A DNA stretch of 64,000 nucleotides. Source: Veillonella seminalis (lineage in GTDB: Bacteria; Bacillota; Negativicutes; Veillonellales; Veillonellaceae). This document shows positions 21,068 through 28,490 of the stretch, piece after piece; positions within the stretch are counted from its first letter, which is position 1, and every line of letters starts with the position of its first letter. The stretch spans positions 1 through 64,000 of the forward strand of contig NZ_RQUZ01000010.1 of the NCBI RefSeq assembly GCF_003992065.1, read 5' to 3'. The notes under the pieces were generated by a model, which worked only from the letters and a program-made list of their open reading frames with translations, was not told the origin of the DNA and did not search any database. Made by a program: the position numbers and the translations under genes.

Positions 21068-22394
21068 TTAAACGTTTTCAGGTTCCATATCTTCGAGAGT
21101 TTCTTCTTCGATATCGGATTTGGTACGGAAGTCCTGTGGCTGTTTTGCCAAACGAATCCAGCTGCGAACCGCTTCAATCATAACAACCGCTACCAAGATG
21201 AACATTACTACGCTCACGCCTACAAGCATCCACTGACCTTCCGGAACATAGTTGCCGAATACGTTTTGATAGTCAGCCATAACAGTGATGATGGCAATGA
21301 AGAAACATGGAATCATAGTTACCCATGCATAGCGTTTGTGGCCAAGCCATCCCTAATAATTCCTGCACCATGTAACGGCTTACGCGAGTACCGGTATCGA
21401 TCAAAGTTAAAATGAACAAGGCTTCGAACATGATACAGAAGTGGTACCAGTAGCTCATTAAATGATCCATGTTAGGAATTTTGGAGAAAATGTGAGCCAT
21501 ACCTACTGCCAAGGATACAGCGCCGCCCGGACGGTGCATCAAGTCTTCCCCAACCATCTGAGAAAGAACCGGCATAACAAGAATAATACCTAAAGCTAAG
21601 GCGCCGATTGTGCCGACTTTCATGTAAGTGGACAAGTAACCGCGTGGAGCTAATAATAACCAAACAGGTAAAGCTGCTGCGAAGAAGCTGTAAACAGCCA
21701 ACATGATTTGAATGGATTTACGATCCCAAGTGAAGTAAGGAGCCAAAGAAGAATGAGCGATGTTAGGACCGTATACAACAGCGGCCATGATTAAAGCTAC
21801 ACCGATAACAGTGGCTTCACGAATTTTGCCCGGGCGAATCCAACGAAGGTAAACACCGATGAATACGGCGATAGGAATCGTAGCACTTACTGTGAAAAAG
21901 CCCCATGGGGAGTTTTCAAGAGAGTTGGCAACAACGGCTGCCATACCGGCCATCGTAATGATGAGCAAGAACAAGGTTGCAAGCAAGGTACCCATGCCGG
22001 CTACACTGGAAATTTCAGATTTTGCAATATCCGCAATGGATTTACCGTTGTAACGAACGGATGCGAAAAGCAACACGAAGTCGTGAACGGCACCGGCTAA
22101 AACGGAACCGATTAAGATCCAAAGCACGCCCGGTAAGTAACCGAATTGCGTTGCAATTACAGGACCAACTAAAGGACCGGCACCGGCAATGGCTGCAAAG
22201 TGCTGACCGAAAGTAACCCATTTGTTGGTTGGAACATAGTCAACCCCATCATTAATCGCTACCGCCGGGGTTGTGCGATATTGATTGACCGTTAATACTT
22301 TAGCCGCTACGAATGACCCGTACAAGCGATAGGCAATTACGAGTATGAGGGCTGAAGCGATGACTAGATAAAGCCCGTTCATTTCCATAAACAT
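21068..22394 (-). pseudogene. cstA: CstA-family carbon-starvation/pyruvate transporter with internal deletion
   Basis: The N-terminal 340 residues are typical CstA: VPTNKWVTFGQHFAAIAGAGPLVGP, then QFGYLPGVLWILIGSVLAGAVHD and many spans, up to TLIDTGTRVSRYMVQELLG. Right after this the frame changes. The sequence resumes in another frame as WLGHKRYAWVTMIPCFFIAI and runs to the natural C-terminus ENV. In normal family members some 70-80 residues separate these two blocks, including the GIANQLLA-type motif, so a deletion plus frameshift lies near 21340-21352. The start has AGGAGG; the third codon ATG (22388) is better spaced. The family imports pyruvate or peptides. This copy is very probably inactive. 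Confidence 0.85.
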
Positions 22395-22467
22395 AAACCT
22401 CCTAAAATAAATGCAATAAACTATGCTGTAAGATATTTTATCCTATCTTTATACTTAATATGTGGAT

Positions 22468-22488
22468 TTGTCCGCATGGTTGTCGCAT
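22468..22488 (-). promoter_or_regulatory. cstA: Candidate activator site upstream of cstA
   Basis: On the minus strand ATGCGACAA is followed 12 bp later by ATGCGGACAA, a direct repeat just upstream of a possible -10 (TATAAA near 22448-22453). Paired direct repeats next to the -35 region are how LytTR activators usually bind, so this may be the site for the regulator encoded nearby. No known consensus was matched. Confidence 0.35.
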
Positions 22489-22537
22489 TCTCAGTGTTGT
22501 AGGTTGTGCAGTAGGTGAGTAACGAATAGCAATATAA

Positions 22538-22581
22538 GAGCTACACAATATGCAATTAGCGTATTATGTGGCTCGTTTTTT
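22538..22581 (+). terminator. Plus-strand terminator without an obvious gene
   Basis: A 16-bp stem (GAGCTACACAATATGC with GCGTATTATGTGGCTC, G-U pairs allowed) is followed by GTTTTTTT on the plus strand. No plus-strand gene lies upstream before the divergent cstA gene. It may end an unidentified short RNA or be left over from the site before prophage insertion. The rest of 22395-22612 holds only the cstA upstream region. Confidence 0.65.
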
Positions 22582-22612
22582 TATGCTTTTTTTATTTTAG
22601 GCAAGCAAAAAA

Positions 22613-22635
22613 GCCCCTCACCATAGGCAAGGGGC
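22613..22635 (-). terminator. Terminator at the left end of the prophage late operon
   Basis: GCCCCT/AGGGGC stem followed on the minus strand by TTTTTTG, about 75 bp past the last prophage gene. Confidence 0.8.
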
Positions 22636-22708
22636 AAGGCTAATAAATTAAATTAAGCAATACTCATGACGGAGCGTATCAAACCGAGATAATTGGATCA
22701 CCTCAATT

Positions 22709-23287
22709 CTACCATTCGGCGAGAGTGTAGAGCATTGTCGCACCTTTGACTTTCGCACCGTCAAGATGCACAACGCCCTCAAATCGCCCGGCTTGATAAC
22801 CAACAGTAGCATATGTTTTATCATCAATTACAGTCACACCTGCTTTGATTTTATGTGCTTTATTTAGATCGATTTTATATATATCTACAGTCTGATTATC
22901 TTCATTTTTAGTAATTACGGTTCTATCTGTTTTTTCTAAAGCCACTTTAGGTAGTTTGTCATCCGCTTTCTTAATTAAACTTTGTGCTTCTTTAGTAGCT
23001 TTATCTAAATTAGTTGCTACAACTGTAAACTGTCCATCAGGACTTCTAGTTTCCGTTTTAATTATTTCCGACCTAATCGCCTTAGCTTGTTCTGGATTTA
23101 CATCTATACCTTTTGCCAATTTATCTATTTGTGCCTGTCTGACAATATAGTTAGTAATTACTTTTGGCTCTTCTTTATTTTTTTGAACATATGCAAAAAT
23201 TGCAAAAGTTGCAATTAAAGTAGTAATCACAATCACAATATTTTTCCAATTCTTTTTTAGCCAACTAAGACATATATTGTACCACAT
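22709..23287 (-). CDS. Membrane-anchored phage protein, spanin-like position
   Basis: 192 residues. The start ATG at 23287 overlaps the end of the amidase gene by 23 bp and follows GGGGAGTGA. Residues about 15-33 (NIVIVITTLIATFAIFAYV) are one membrane span with Lys-rich flanks, so the remaining 155 residues should lie in the periplasm. These are charged and partly helical (about 45-115), ending in a short beta-rich part (YATVGYQAGRFEGVVHLDG). It is not recognised as a family. Being the last gene after the endolysin in a host with an outer membrane, an Rz/spanin-like role is possible but not shown. Confidence 0.65.
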   Translation of the reverse strand: MWYNICLSWLKKNWKNIVIVITTLIATFAIFAYVQKNKEEPKVITNYIVRQAQIDKLAKGIDVNPEQAKAIRSEIIKTETRSPDGQFTVVATNLDKATKEAQSLIKKADDKLPKVALEKTDRTVITKNEDNQTVDIYKIDLNKAHKIKAGVTVIDDKTYATVGYQAGRFEGVVHLDGAKVKGATMLYTLAEW

Positions 23288-23825
23288 AATCTGTCACTCC
23301 CCTTGCTAATGCCTTAGCTGCTTCATTTTGATTAATTGGATTTCGTAACCATTCCTCTTCAACTGGATTACTAATAAAGGGTAATTCAAATAAAGCTGCT
23401 GGCATCACCGTATTGTTAAGTACATATAATCCGGCTTCCTTGTCTACATCTCCATCAGACCAATCTGCACGTACATCAAGGCTTGGGAATGTATTAGCCA
23501 TCTGATTCATCAGGCATGTAGCAAAATTATCTGAATCAGACCAACCATGACTTGTATATACTTCAATGCCCCTCGATTTATCATTAAAAGAATTACAATG
23601 AATCGAAAGAAATAAGTCATAGTTTCCCTCATTTGCAGTTTCACAAATAAACTCTAAAGAATCATCTTGAATGTAATCTGCTTGCACCCCTGCAGCAATT
23701 AAATATTTTTGTACAAGTCCACCTACAAATGCTACTACATCACATTCTCTCAATCCTGTTGGCCCAATTGCACCAGGATCCGGAATACCATTCGGGGCAT
23801 GACCTGCATTAATTAAGATTTTCAT
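23265..23825 (-). CDS. Endolysin, N-acetylmuramoyl-L-alanine amidase (Amidase_3)
   Basis: 186 residues, a single catalytic domain without signal peptide or wall-binding module. The zinc ligands and catalytic residue of the Amidase_3 family are all visible: His9 (INAGHAPNG), Glu27 (GLRECDVV), His76 (LSIHCNSF) and Glu147 (ALFELPFISN). It cleaves the lactyl-peptide bond of peptidoglycan at lysis. With no export signal it needs a holin; a two-span holin candidate lies 1.4 kb upstream in the same direction. Confidence 0.92.
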   Translation of the reverse strand: MKILINAGHAPNGIPDPGAIGPTGLRECDVVAFVGGLVQKYLIAAGVQADYIQDDSLEFICETANEGNYDLFLSIHCNSFNDKSRGIEVYTSHGWSDSDNFATCLMNQMANTFPSLDVRADWSDGDVDKEAGLYVLNNTVMPAALFELPFISNPVEEEWLRNPINQNEAAKALARGVTDYVVQYMS

Positions 23826-23846
23826 TTTTTATCATCCTTATTAAAA

Positions 23847-23868
23847 AAAGCACTCCGAAGAGTGCTTT
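23847..23868 (-). terminator. Terminator after the Rha gene
   Basis: A 9-bp perfect stem AAAGCACTC/GAGTGCTTT with loop CGAA, followed on the minus strand by seven T. It separates the Rha gene from the amidase. Confidence 0.85.
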
Positions 23869-23873
23869 AAAGC

Positions 23874-24755
23874 CTATAATTTTGTTTTAAATACATACAT
23901 TTCAGTGGCTACCGCATATACTAACTTGAGTATCATATCCCCCCATTGCTGATGTTCAAGCCGAGTTCTGCGATTTGCAATTAATTCATCAAGTAACACC
24001 TCTACCGCGCCAATTTTCTTTTTAAAACGATTGACACTCTCTATAGTTTTTTCATTTCGAATAGATACTATATCCCCTTTTTCCAAAGATAAAACTTCTT
24101 GTTTATTTAGCGTTACTAATGCATTGCTAGATTCAAAATACCTATTAAAATTTTCTTGTAATTCTTTAGTCCATAAATCGAGTTGTTTCGCTAATTTAAT
24201 CGCTGAATAGTGAGGTATTAACGTCATAGACGAAGCTAGATTATGATTCAAGTCATTAATGACTTTATATGTTTTTAAATCTTTCCCTTTCAACCCCCAA
24301 TATTTAAGATTAAATTTTTTTAAAAACCAATTAATATTGCCTTGCGAAACACCTGTTAATTGCCAAAAATCACGTGTTGTCATTACTTTTTCCTGTCTCC
24401 ATTTTGTACAATGCAATTTATTATCAGACGATATGTCATGTAATTGCTTTTCCATTTCATGAAAGCGATTGATATATGTTGCTGTAAATACAGATCCTTT
24501 CTTTCCCGTCATTTTATGGGCAAGAAATTCACAGCCTTTTTTAGTAATTTGATAGCACTTTAGTCTACGACCTATCCTATCTTTATAAGTACTCTCTTGC
24601 CAAAATTCATTCAACGCAAAATTGCGTTGAATGGAATTATTAAGATAATTACTATAGATTTCCACATCTCTTAATAAATCAGAATGTCTCTTTGATAGCA
24701 TTTTTGAAACTTCTAAACTCGATAAAAATAATTCGTTGTTCACTAAATTGTTCAT
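23874..24755 (-). CDS. Rha-family phage regulatory protein
   Basis: 293 residues from the ATG after AAAAGGAGAATAGAA. The N-terminal 100 residues match the pRha domain (SSLEVSKMLSKRHSDLLRDVEIY, then YQITKKGCEFLAHKMTGKKG and INRFHEMEKQL). The C-terminal part has a possible second DNA-binding segment (TTRDFWQLTGVSQGNINWFL) of unknown type. Rha proteins are phage regulators related to those that interfere with infection in hosts lacking IHF. It sits in a small regulatory island (with an RHH protein and a divergent small RNA) inside the late region, with its own terminator. Confidence 0.85.
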   Translation of the reverse strand: MNNLVNNELFLSSLEVSKMLSKRHSDLLRDVEIYSNYLNNSIQRNFALNEFWQESTYKDRIGRRLKCYQITKKGCEFLAHKMTGKKGSVFTATYINRFHEMEKQLHDISSDNKLHCTKWRQEKVMTTRDFWQLTGVSQGNINWFLKKFNLKYWGLKGKDLKTYKVINDLNHNLASSMTLIPHYSAIKLAKQLDLWTKELQENFNRYFESSNALVTLNKQEVLSLEKGDIVSIRNEKTIESVNRFKKKIGAVEVLLDELIANRRTRLEHQQWGDMILKLVYAVATEMYVFKTKL

Positions 24756-24772
24756 TTCTATTCTCCTTTTCT

Positions 24773-24801
24773 TTGAAAGGAACATAGAACCATGATATAA
24801 T
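24773..24801 (+). promoter_or_regulatory. Plus-strand sigma70-type promoter
   Basis: TTGAAA (24773-24778), 17 bp, TATAAT (24796-24801), close to consensus. It points away from the Rha gene and has no open frame downstream, only a terminator about 75 bp on. Confidence 0.7.
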
Positions 24802-24821
24802 ATTTCATGAGAACTATGTTC
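24780..24821. promoter_or_regulatory. Operator-like dyad over the divergent promoter
   Basis: GAACATAG at 24780-24787 and CTATGTTC at 24814-24821 are exact inverted copies that frame the -10 box. Between them is a second imperfect palindrome (ATGATATAATATTTCAT). A nearby DNA-binding protein (Rha or the RHH protein) may act here. Confidence 0.55.
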
Positions 24822-24877
24822 TCGTGTGTAGAGTATTGCTGACCTTCCACAGTGGGCAATACTCTATTTTTTTTCCT
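24808..24877 (+). ncRNA. Candidate small RNA of about 70 nt beside the Rha gene
   Basis: The transcript predicted from the plus-strand promoter would start near 24808 and end at a strong intrinsic terminator: stem AGAGTATTGC/GCAATACTCT (24830-24865) followed by eight T. No ribosome site or open frame fits. The RNA would be complementary to the Rha leader side and the last codon of the RHH gene, so antisense control is possible. The minus strand has no T run after the same stem, so the terminator serves the plus strand. Confidence 0.6.
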
Positions 24878-25037
24878 CAATCAATGAAATTCCCGCCATT
24901 ATCGTATCTGTACGGCTTAACTTTAATAGTTCTGCACACGAACTAATTCTCTTTAGCTCTGTATCCGTCAATCTAATGTTAAGGCTCTTACTTCTTGATT
25001 GATTTTGTTTAGGGGGGCGCCCTATCCTCTTAGTCAT
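24864..25037 (-). CDS. Ribbon-helix-helix (Arc/CopG-like) DNA-binding protein
   Basis: 57 residues, start ATG after GAGGTGATTAA. It has a basic N-terminus (KRIGRPPKQNQSRSKS), a short beta strand (LNIRLTDTEL) and two helices (KRISSCAELLKLS and RTDTIMAGISLIEEK), the layout of an RHH dimer. It probably represses its own promoter, which carries a CGCAT/ATGCG dyad around the -10 box. It precedes the Rha gene in the same direction. The last codons lie in the stem of the opposite-strand terminator. Confidence 0.75.
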   Translation of the reverse strand: MTKRIGRPPKQNQSRSKSLNIRLTDTELKRISSCAELLKLSRTDTIMAGISLIEEKK

Positions 25038-25059
25038 TTAATCACCTCACTTTTGCCCT

Positions 25060-25095
25060 CGCATTTATGATATATTATGCGCTCGCAAAAGTCAA
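25060..25095 (-). promoter_or_regulatory. Promoter and operator of the RHH gene
   Basis: On the minus strand TTGACT (25090-25095), 17 bp, TATCAT (25067-25072). The -10 lies inside an inverted repeat CGCAT...ATGCG (25060-25064 and 25077-25081), a layout expected for autorepression. A hairpin at 25095-25118 (AGAGGTAT/ATACCTCT) may end transcription from the gene upstream. Confidence 0.6.
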
Positions 25096-25193
25096 GAGGT
25101 ATAATTAAAAATACCTCTAAAGGTGCTTTACAAAATATAACTTAGAGTCAATCGGCGTGAATTAAATTTACTTTGATAAATGGGGCCCTGTAA

Positions 25194-25523
25194 TTATTTT
25201 TTGTCCTCATTTTCCAACTTATCAGGGATTCCGTTATTATTGCGGTCAACCCACAATGCTAAAAACCCTACAATAGCGGTCAACACCGTTGGTATAAATA
25301 TGTGGTCGATAACTTTGATGCCTACATCAATAATACGGTTACTATCGTCCGTTACCCTACCTGTCGCAAACGCCATGACGTAAGCTGATATGACTACTAA
25401 AATAGGCACTAATAGGATTCCCACTAGTGCCCTTGTAGCCAATACGCCTGTAGGCTTAATATTGGCAATTCTGATGTTACTATAAATATTCTTAGCCTTG
25501 TTTATTAGCTTTTGTTTATCCAT
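25194..25523 (-). CDS. Putative holin
   Basis: 109 residues starting MDKQKLINKAKNIY after GAGGTGGCT. Two membrane spans are clear (about residues 31-56, ALVGILLVPILVVISAYVMAF, and about 71-95, IFIPTVLTAIVGFLALWV), and the C-terminus is charged (DRNNNGIPDKLENEDKK). Size, two-span topology and position in the lysis region support a holin, which would release the signal-less amidase. No named holin family was recognised. Confidence 0.65.
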   Translation of the reverse strand: MDKQKLINKAKNIYSNIRIANIKPTGVLATRALVGILLVPILVVISAYVMAFATGRVTDDSNRIIDVGIKVIDHIFIPTVLTAIVGFLALWVDRNNNGIPDKLENEDKK

Positions 25524-25530
25524 AGCCACC

Positions 25531-25857
25531 TCATTTGTTTTTGAAAAATACGTCCTCAATGCGTGTTACCCTATGCTCAACGCCGTCTATTCGATGATGA
25601 GCACTTTTTGCTTGTTGGTTGATGGATTCGATTGCTATCTTAATCGAATTAACTTCAACCCTCACCTCCGACACTTTACCATCAATCTTGTCAAGCTGCT
25701 CCTTTGTTGATTCTGCCTGTGTTTGCAAGGGGTTGACTATAAAATATTTAATGCCAACGCCAATTATGGCACTCACGGCGAGAATGATACCAAAAATTGA
25801 CTCATACCAATCGGGATTACTCCAAAGGCTTGGCGGTGCTTGTACTACTACACCCAT
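25531..25857 (-). CDS. Membrane protein with periplasmic or cytoplasmic coiled coil
   Basis: 108 residues, start after ATAGGAGGTGCTCA. One span near the N-terminus (about 19-40, FGIILAVSAIIGVGIKYFIV) is followed by a 65-residue heptad-rich helix (TKEQLDKIDGKVSEVRVEVN to RIEDVFFKNK). It ends 8 bp before the holin-like start. The layout is like lysis accessory proteins (XhlA-like, but with the span at the opposite end) and like inner-membrane spanins. The function is not established. Confidence 0.6.
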   Translation of the reverse strand: MGVVVQAPPSLWSNPDWYESIFGIILAVSAIIGVGIKYFIVNPLQTQAESTKEQLDKIDGKVSEVRVEVNSIKIAIESINQQAKSAHHRIDGVEHRVTRIEDVFFKNK

Positions 25858-25867
25858 TGAGCACCTC

Positions 25868-26167
25868 CTATCTTAAGTCATTTGATTGTAATTTAATTAA
25901 TTCTTCTACTGTTTCCTTGTATTCCTGAATTAGTGTTTCCTTGTCTGTCCCCATAAGCTCCGCCCCGGCATATCCGCTTTTGATTACTTCTAGCCGATGC
26001 ATGAGTTCTATTTCACGCTGCTTTCGTGCATCTTCAGGATTTTGTACAACCTCAACTACTTCATAGTAGTCTTCCCGCTCTACAATAGTAGCACTATTAG
26101 CATTACACCATTGTGCTACCTCGGTGTAGTTGTCTAGTTTGTCTTTATAAATCTTTTGTCCTATCAT
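25868..26167 (-). CDS. Possible tail-fibre assembly chaperone
   Basis: 99 residues starting MIGQKIYKDKLDNYTEVAQW. The ATG overlaps the fibre gene's TGA (ATGA), showing translational coupling. It has a short beta-rich N-terminus with YYEVVEV, then a long charged helix (DARKQREIELMHRLEVIKSG) and LMGTDKETLIQEYKETVEEL, the composition of small fibre-assembly proteins that follow tail fibre genes. The assignment rests mainly on position. Confidence 0.5.
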   Translation of the reverse strand: MIGQKIYKDKLDNYTEVAQWCNANSATIVEREDYYEVVEVVQNPEDARKQREIELMHRLEVIKSGYAGAELMGTDKETLIQEYKETVEELIKLQSNDLR

Positions 26168-27123
26168 GCTTTGTAACCTTCTGCTTTCCAATAAAATCCA
26201 GCTATTGCTTTTGAATCATAAATACCAATCTGTGCATTTGTGCGTGTGACTGCTTTAATTGTGGTATTACATTGTGAACCTGTTAAGTACTCATTGTTTG
26301 TTCTTGGTGATACTGTAAGGATAGGTACATTCTTAAAGGCTTTATGGAATGTAATTGTAGTATCTCTATTGGTACTACTGATGTTTCCACCTTCTTCACA
26401 CCAGCCGTCACTCCAATCTCTCCAATAGTCACCGTTATATGGATTGTGCCAACTGTTGACAACTGTTCGTCTTGCTGTTACTTCATCAATAAATGCTAAT
26501 CGTCTAAATGCGTTATCTTTTACTGCTATTGCGGCATTCCCCCCTCGTGTCCATACAGAAGCACCAGCTTGCTCTATCCATAATTGAGCACACTCTGGGC
26601 TACTTGTTGAATTTTCTGAAGGTGGTAAATTAATAAGCTGTCCGTATTGAGTAGGTTGATTTTCAAACTTTCCATTCTGAGCAATAAAGCAACTAAACAC
26701 CCCTTTTTGATTCCACTGTACGTTAGACAAGCCAGTAAATGAAGTGTTGTCTGAGAATTTGTGCATTAAACCATGTAAATTTCTCATGTCATTCTCTAAT
26801 GCAAGTACACCTGTTTTATTTGGAATACGTACAAAATTCAGTGTTGCTGCATTATCACTATTACGTTTAATAAATGAACCCATGTATTGAGTATTACTCT
26901 GTGGTACACCTTCAAATGCTGTATATTCACCTTCATCATTGTACAAACGAATATTACTATATGAGCCAGCCCTGATAGCAATTAGTTTATTGAAGTCAGT
27001 ATTAGAAATATCACGCTTAGATGACAAGTCAGCACTATCCGCCTTCTTGTCAACACTATCAGCTATTGTCTTAATATCCTTGCCAATAGCCTTTAGCACG
27101 CTTACCAATGAGTCAATTAGCAT
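26164..27123 (-). CDS. Tail fibre / receptor-binding protein
   Basis: 319 residues. An N-terminal helix (SLVSVLKAIGKDIKTIADSVDKKAD) is followed by the phage fibre linker SSKRDISNTDFNKL and beta-rich repeats. The C-terminal tip has WHNPYNGDYWRDWSDGWCEEGG followed by strand-rich sequence ending FYWKAEGYKA, the pattern of gp53-like fibre tips. It is the most distal structural gene and so the likely host-range determinant. It is followed by the coupled chaperone candidate. Confidence 0.8.
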   Translation of the reverse strand: MLIDSLVSVLKAIGKDIKTIADSVDKKADSADLSSKRDISNTDFNKLIAIRAGSYSNIRLYNDEGEYTAFEGVPQSNTQYMGSFIKRNSDNAATLNFVRIPNKTGVLALENDMRNLHGLMHKFSDNTSFTGLSNVQWNQKGVFSCFIAQNGKFENQPTQYGQLINLPPSENSTSSPECAQLWIEQAGASVWTRGGNAAIAVKDNAFRRLAFIDEVTARRTVVNSWHNPYNGDYWRDWSDGWCEEGGNISSTNRDTTITFHKAFKNVPILTVSPRTNNEYLTGSQCNTTIKAVTRTNAQIGIYDSKAIAGFYWKAEGYKA

Positions 27124-27126
27124 CTA

Positions 27127-27717
27127 TTACGCCCCCTTTGCGGTGTTGTAGATGGCGACTAAATCAATAGACGGGTCGCCAATGCCGATATTAGTGCAAG
27201 CCTGTAACTTTTGAGCCGTGGTCAAAGTTTGTGCGTTAGCATAATCGACTTTATTGCCTACGGTTTTAGCCAGTGCACTTGCTACGGTTTGGTCAGAACG
27301 AATCATGTCTTGCACTTCTTTAAATGTATCAAGAGTTGCATCCGCGCCATCAATTAACTTGCTGACAGCGACCTTGATTTTATCATCAACGCTTTCAATT
27401 GTTGCCAATGCACTTAAATCAACACTTGCGCTGATTGTATTGCCCGTTAAAGTAATACCACTGCCGGGCGTGAGTTTGTCTTGTTTGGCAGACAGCTTTA
27501 CATCCACTGCTTCCTCCGTAATCGCCTTGCCTTGCACATCTACAATAGATTCTTTGAGTTCATTCATCGCCGTTACGATGTCACCCTTATTAGTCGTCTC
27601 AAGACCTGCCAGATTGCCGATTTTGTTATCAGTTGCGCTAATCGAACTCTTCAGGGCTTTATAATCGTTGCCAAGTGCTGCCGCAAAACTTTTCAAATTT
27701 TCATTTAAAGTCGCCAT
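27127..27717 (-). CDS. Tail fibre or baseplate protein with helical repeats
   Basis: 196 residues, start MATLNENLKSFAAALGNDYK. It contains a phage tail motif (GLETTNKGDIVTAMNELKES), then AKQDKLTPGSGITLTGNTIS, a common fibre hinge sequence, and a long helix. The C-terminus LTTAQKLQACTNIGIGDPS is also typical of fibre proteins. It lies 3 bp before the receptor-binding gene and probably forms the shaft joining it to the tail tip. Confidence 0.7.
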   Translation of the reverse strand: MATLNENLKSFAAALGNDYKALKSSISATDNKIGNLAGLETTNKGDIVTAMNELKESIVDVQGKAITEEAVDVKLSAKQDKLTPGSGITLTGNTISASVDLSALATIESVDDKIKVAVSKLIDGADATLDTFKEVQDMIRSDQTVASALAKTVGNKVDYANAQTLTTAQKLQACTNIGIGDPSIDLVAIYNTAKGA

Positions 27718-27718
27718 A

Positions 27719-27913
27719 TTAATTTTCTCCTTTGCTTAATATATAGAGTGCTTTCAAGTCGGTTGTGTCATCATATGGTAATTTCTCAAGCACATTACCG
27801 TGTGTGATGCCTAACTTACCATCGGCTACATATAGTTCTTGTATAACGCCATCGCTAACGTTTAATACAATGGGTTCGGGCTCCACGATGTTAACTTTGA
27901 TATCGTCGTCCAT
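27719..27913 (-). CDS. Small acidic phage tail-region protein, 64 aa
   Basis: Starts MDDDIKVNIVEPEPIVLNVS and ends IDE-poor YILSKGEN; mostly beta and acidic. It abuts the fibre gene (one base between). No family recognised. A structural or adaptor role is inferred from position only. Confidence 0.55.
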   Translation of the reverse strand: MDDDIKVNIVEPEPIVLNVSDGVIQELYVADGKLGITHGNVLEKLPYDDTTDLKALYILSKGEN

Positions 27914-27926
27914 ATGCCCCCACCTC

Positions 27927-28292
27927 CTAATCTTTTACTTTGTAGGCATGTCCCGGATAGATATAGGCATCGCCTTGCAATATCCGTTTTTCTTCGCCGT
28001 TTTCAATCTTTTGCACATCGTAATAGGCTCTTTTTGGCGTCCGCGGGTCTGTGCCGGCTTGTAATTCTGCTGTTACCTCATTGGGAATATACAGACGGAT
28101 TGTGTACTCATTAATAGGCTCAACACTGCCAATAAACGCAAGAGTTTTATCGGTTATGTTGTATCGCCCCGCAAATTTAAAAGTGGCATTACTGATGTTT
28201 AACGGCTTACCCCCTTTTTCAAGGCTGATAATACGACTATAATCATCGCCTTGATTGATATTAATATCAAACTCCGGTACTCCGTTTTTCAT
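27927..28292 (-). CDS. Baseplate upper-protein-like, 121 aa
   Basis: Starts MKNGVPEFDININQGDDYSR and has the beta-sandwich pattern of the N-terminal domain of baseplate upper proteins (a charge pair after INQGDD, then NATFKFAGRYN, YTIRLYIPNEVTAEL, and a closing GDAYIYPGHAY). It probably anchors fibres to the tail tip. Homology to BppU-type proteins is judged by pattern only. Confidence 0.6.
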   Translation of the reverse strand: MKNGVPEFDININQGDDYSRIISLEKGGKPLNISNATFKFAGRYNITDKTLAFIGSVEPINEYTIRLYIPNEVTAELQAGTDPRTPKRAYYDVQKIENGEEKRILQGDAYIYPGHAYKVKD

Positions 28293-28315
28293 GGCTTACC
28301 TCCTTTCAAGTAAAA

Positions 28316-28331
28316 ACCGCCCGAAGGCGGT
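28316..28331 (-). terminator. Short terminator between tail genes
   Basis: ACCGCC/GGCGGT stem with loop CGAA, followed on the minus strand by TTTTTAC. It lies between the 50-aa gene and the baseplate gene. Confidence 0.7.
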
Positions 28332-28333
28332 CA

Positions 28334-28486
28334 TTATTCGGCGTGTTCGTCTAACCATTCAAGCACATAAGGGATATAAGCGTCCGGCACCGGTTTCTTG
28401 CCTTCTTCGCCTGTTACGGTACGTCTACCGATTAATACTAATTTTCCATATACTGCAATCATGTTTTTGTTGATGATAATAGCCAT
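28334..28486 (-). CDS. Small phage protein, 50 aa (CD1375-like)
   Basis: Starts MAIIINKNMIAVYGKLVLIG after GAAAGAGG and ends EWLDEHAE. The pattern Y-x-x-L-V-x-x-G-R-x-T-V followed by a VP-containing segment resembles the small CD1375-type proteins that follow tail fibre genes in many Firmicute phages. It is followed by a terminator, which supports a real gene. Function unknown. Confidence 0.6.
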   Translation of the reverse strand: MAIIINKNMIAVYGKLVLIGRRTVTGEEGKKPVPDAYIPYVLEWLDEHAE

Positions 28487-28490
28487 AGTT

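Noticed and set aside
21068-22394. CstA as a natural short form
   Set aside because: The C-terminal block continues in a different frame and the conserved stretch between ELLG and HKRYAWVT is absent, which fits a deletion and not a compact variant.
22490-22520. Attachment repeat matching the 3' end of the alcohol dehydrogenase gene
   Set aside because: GTTGTAG is shared only in inverted orientation, whereas attL and attR cores must be direct repeats.
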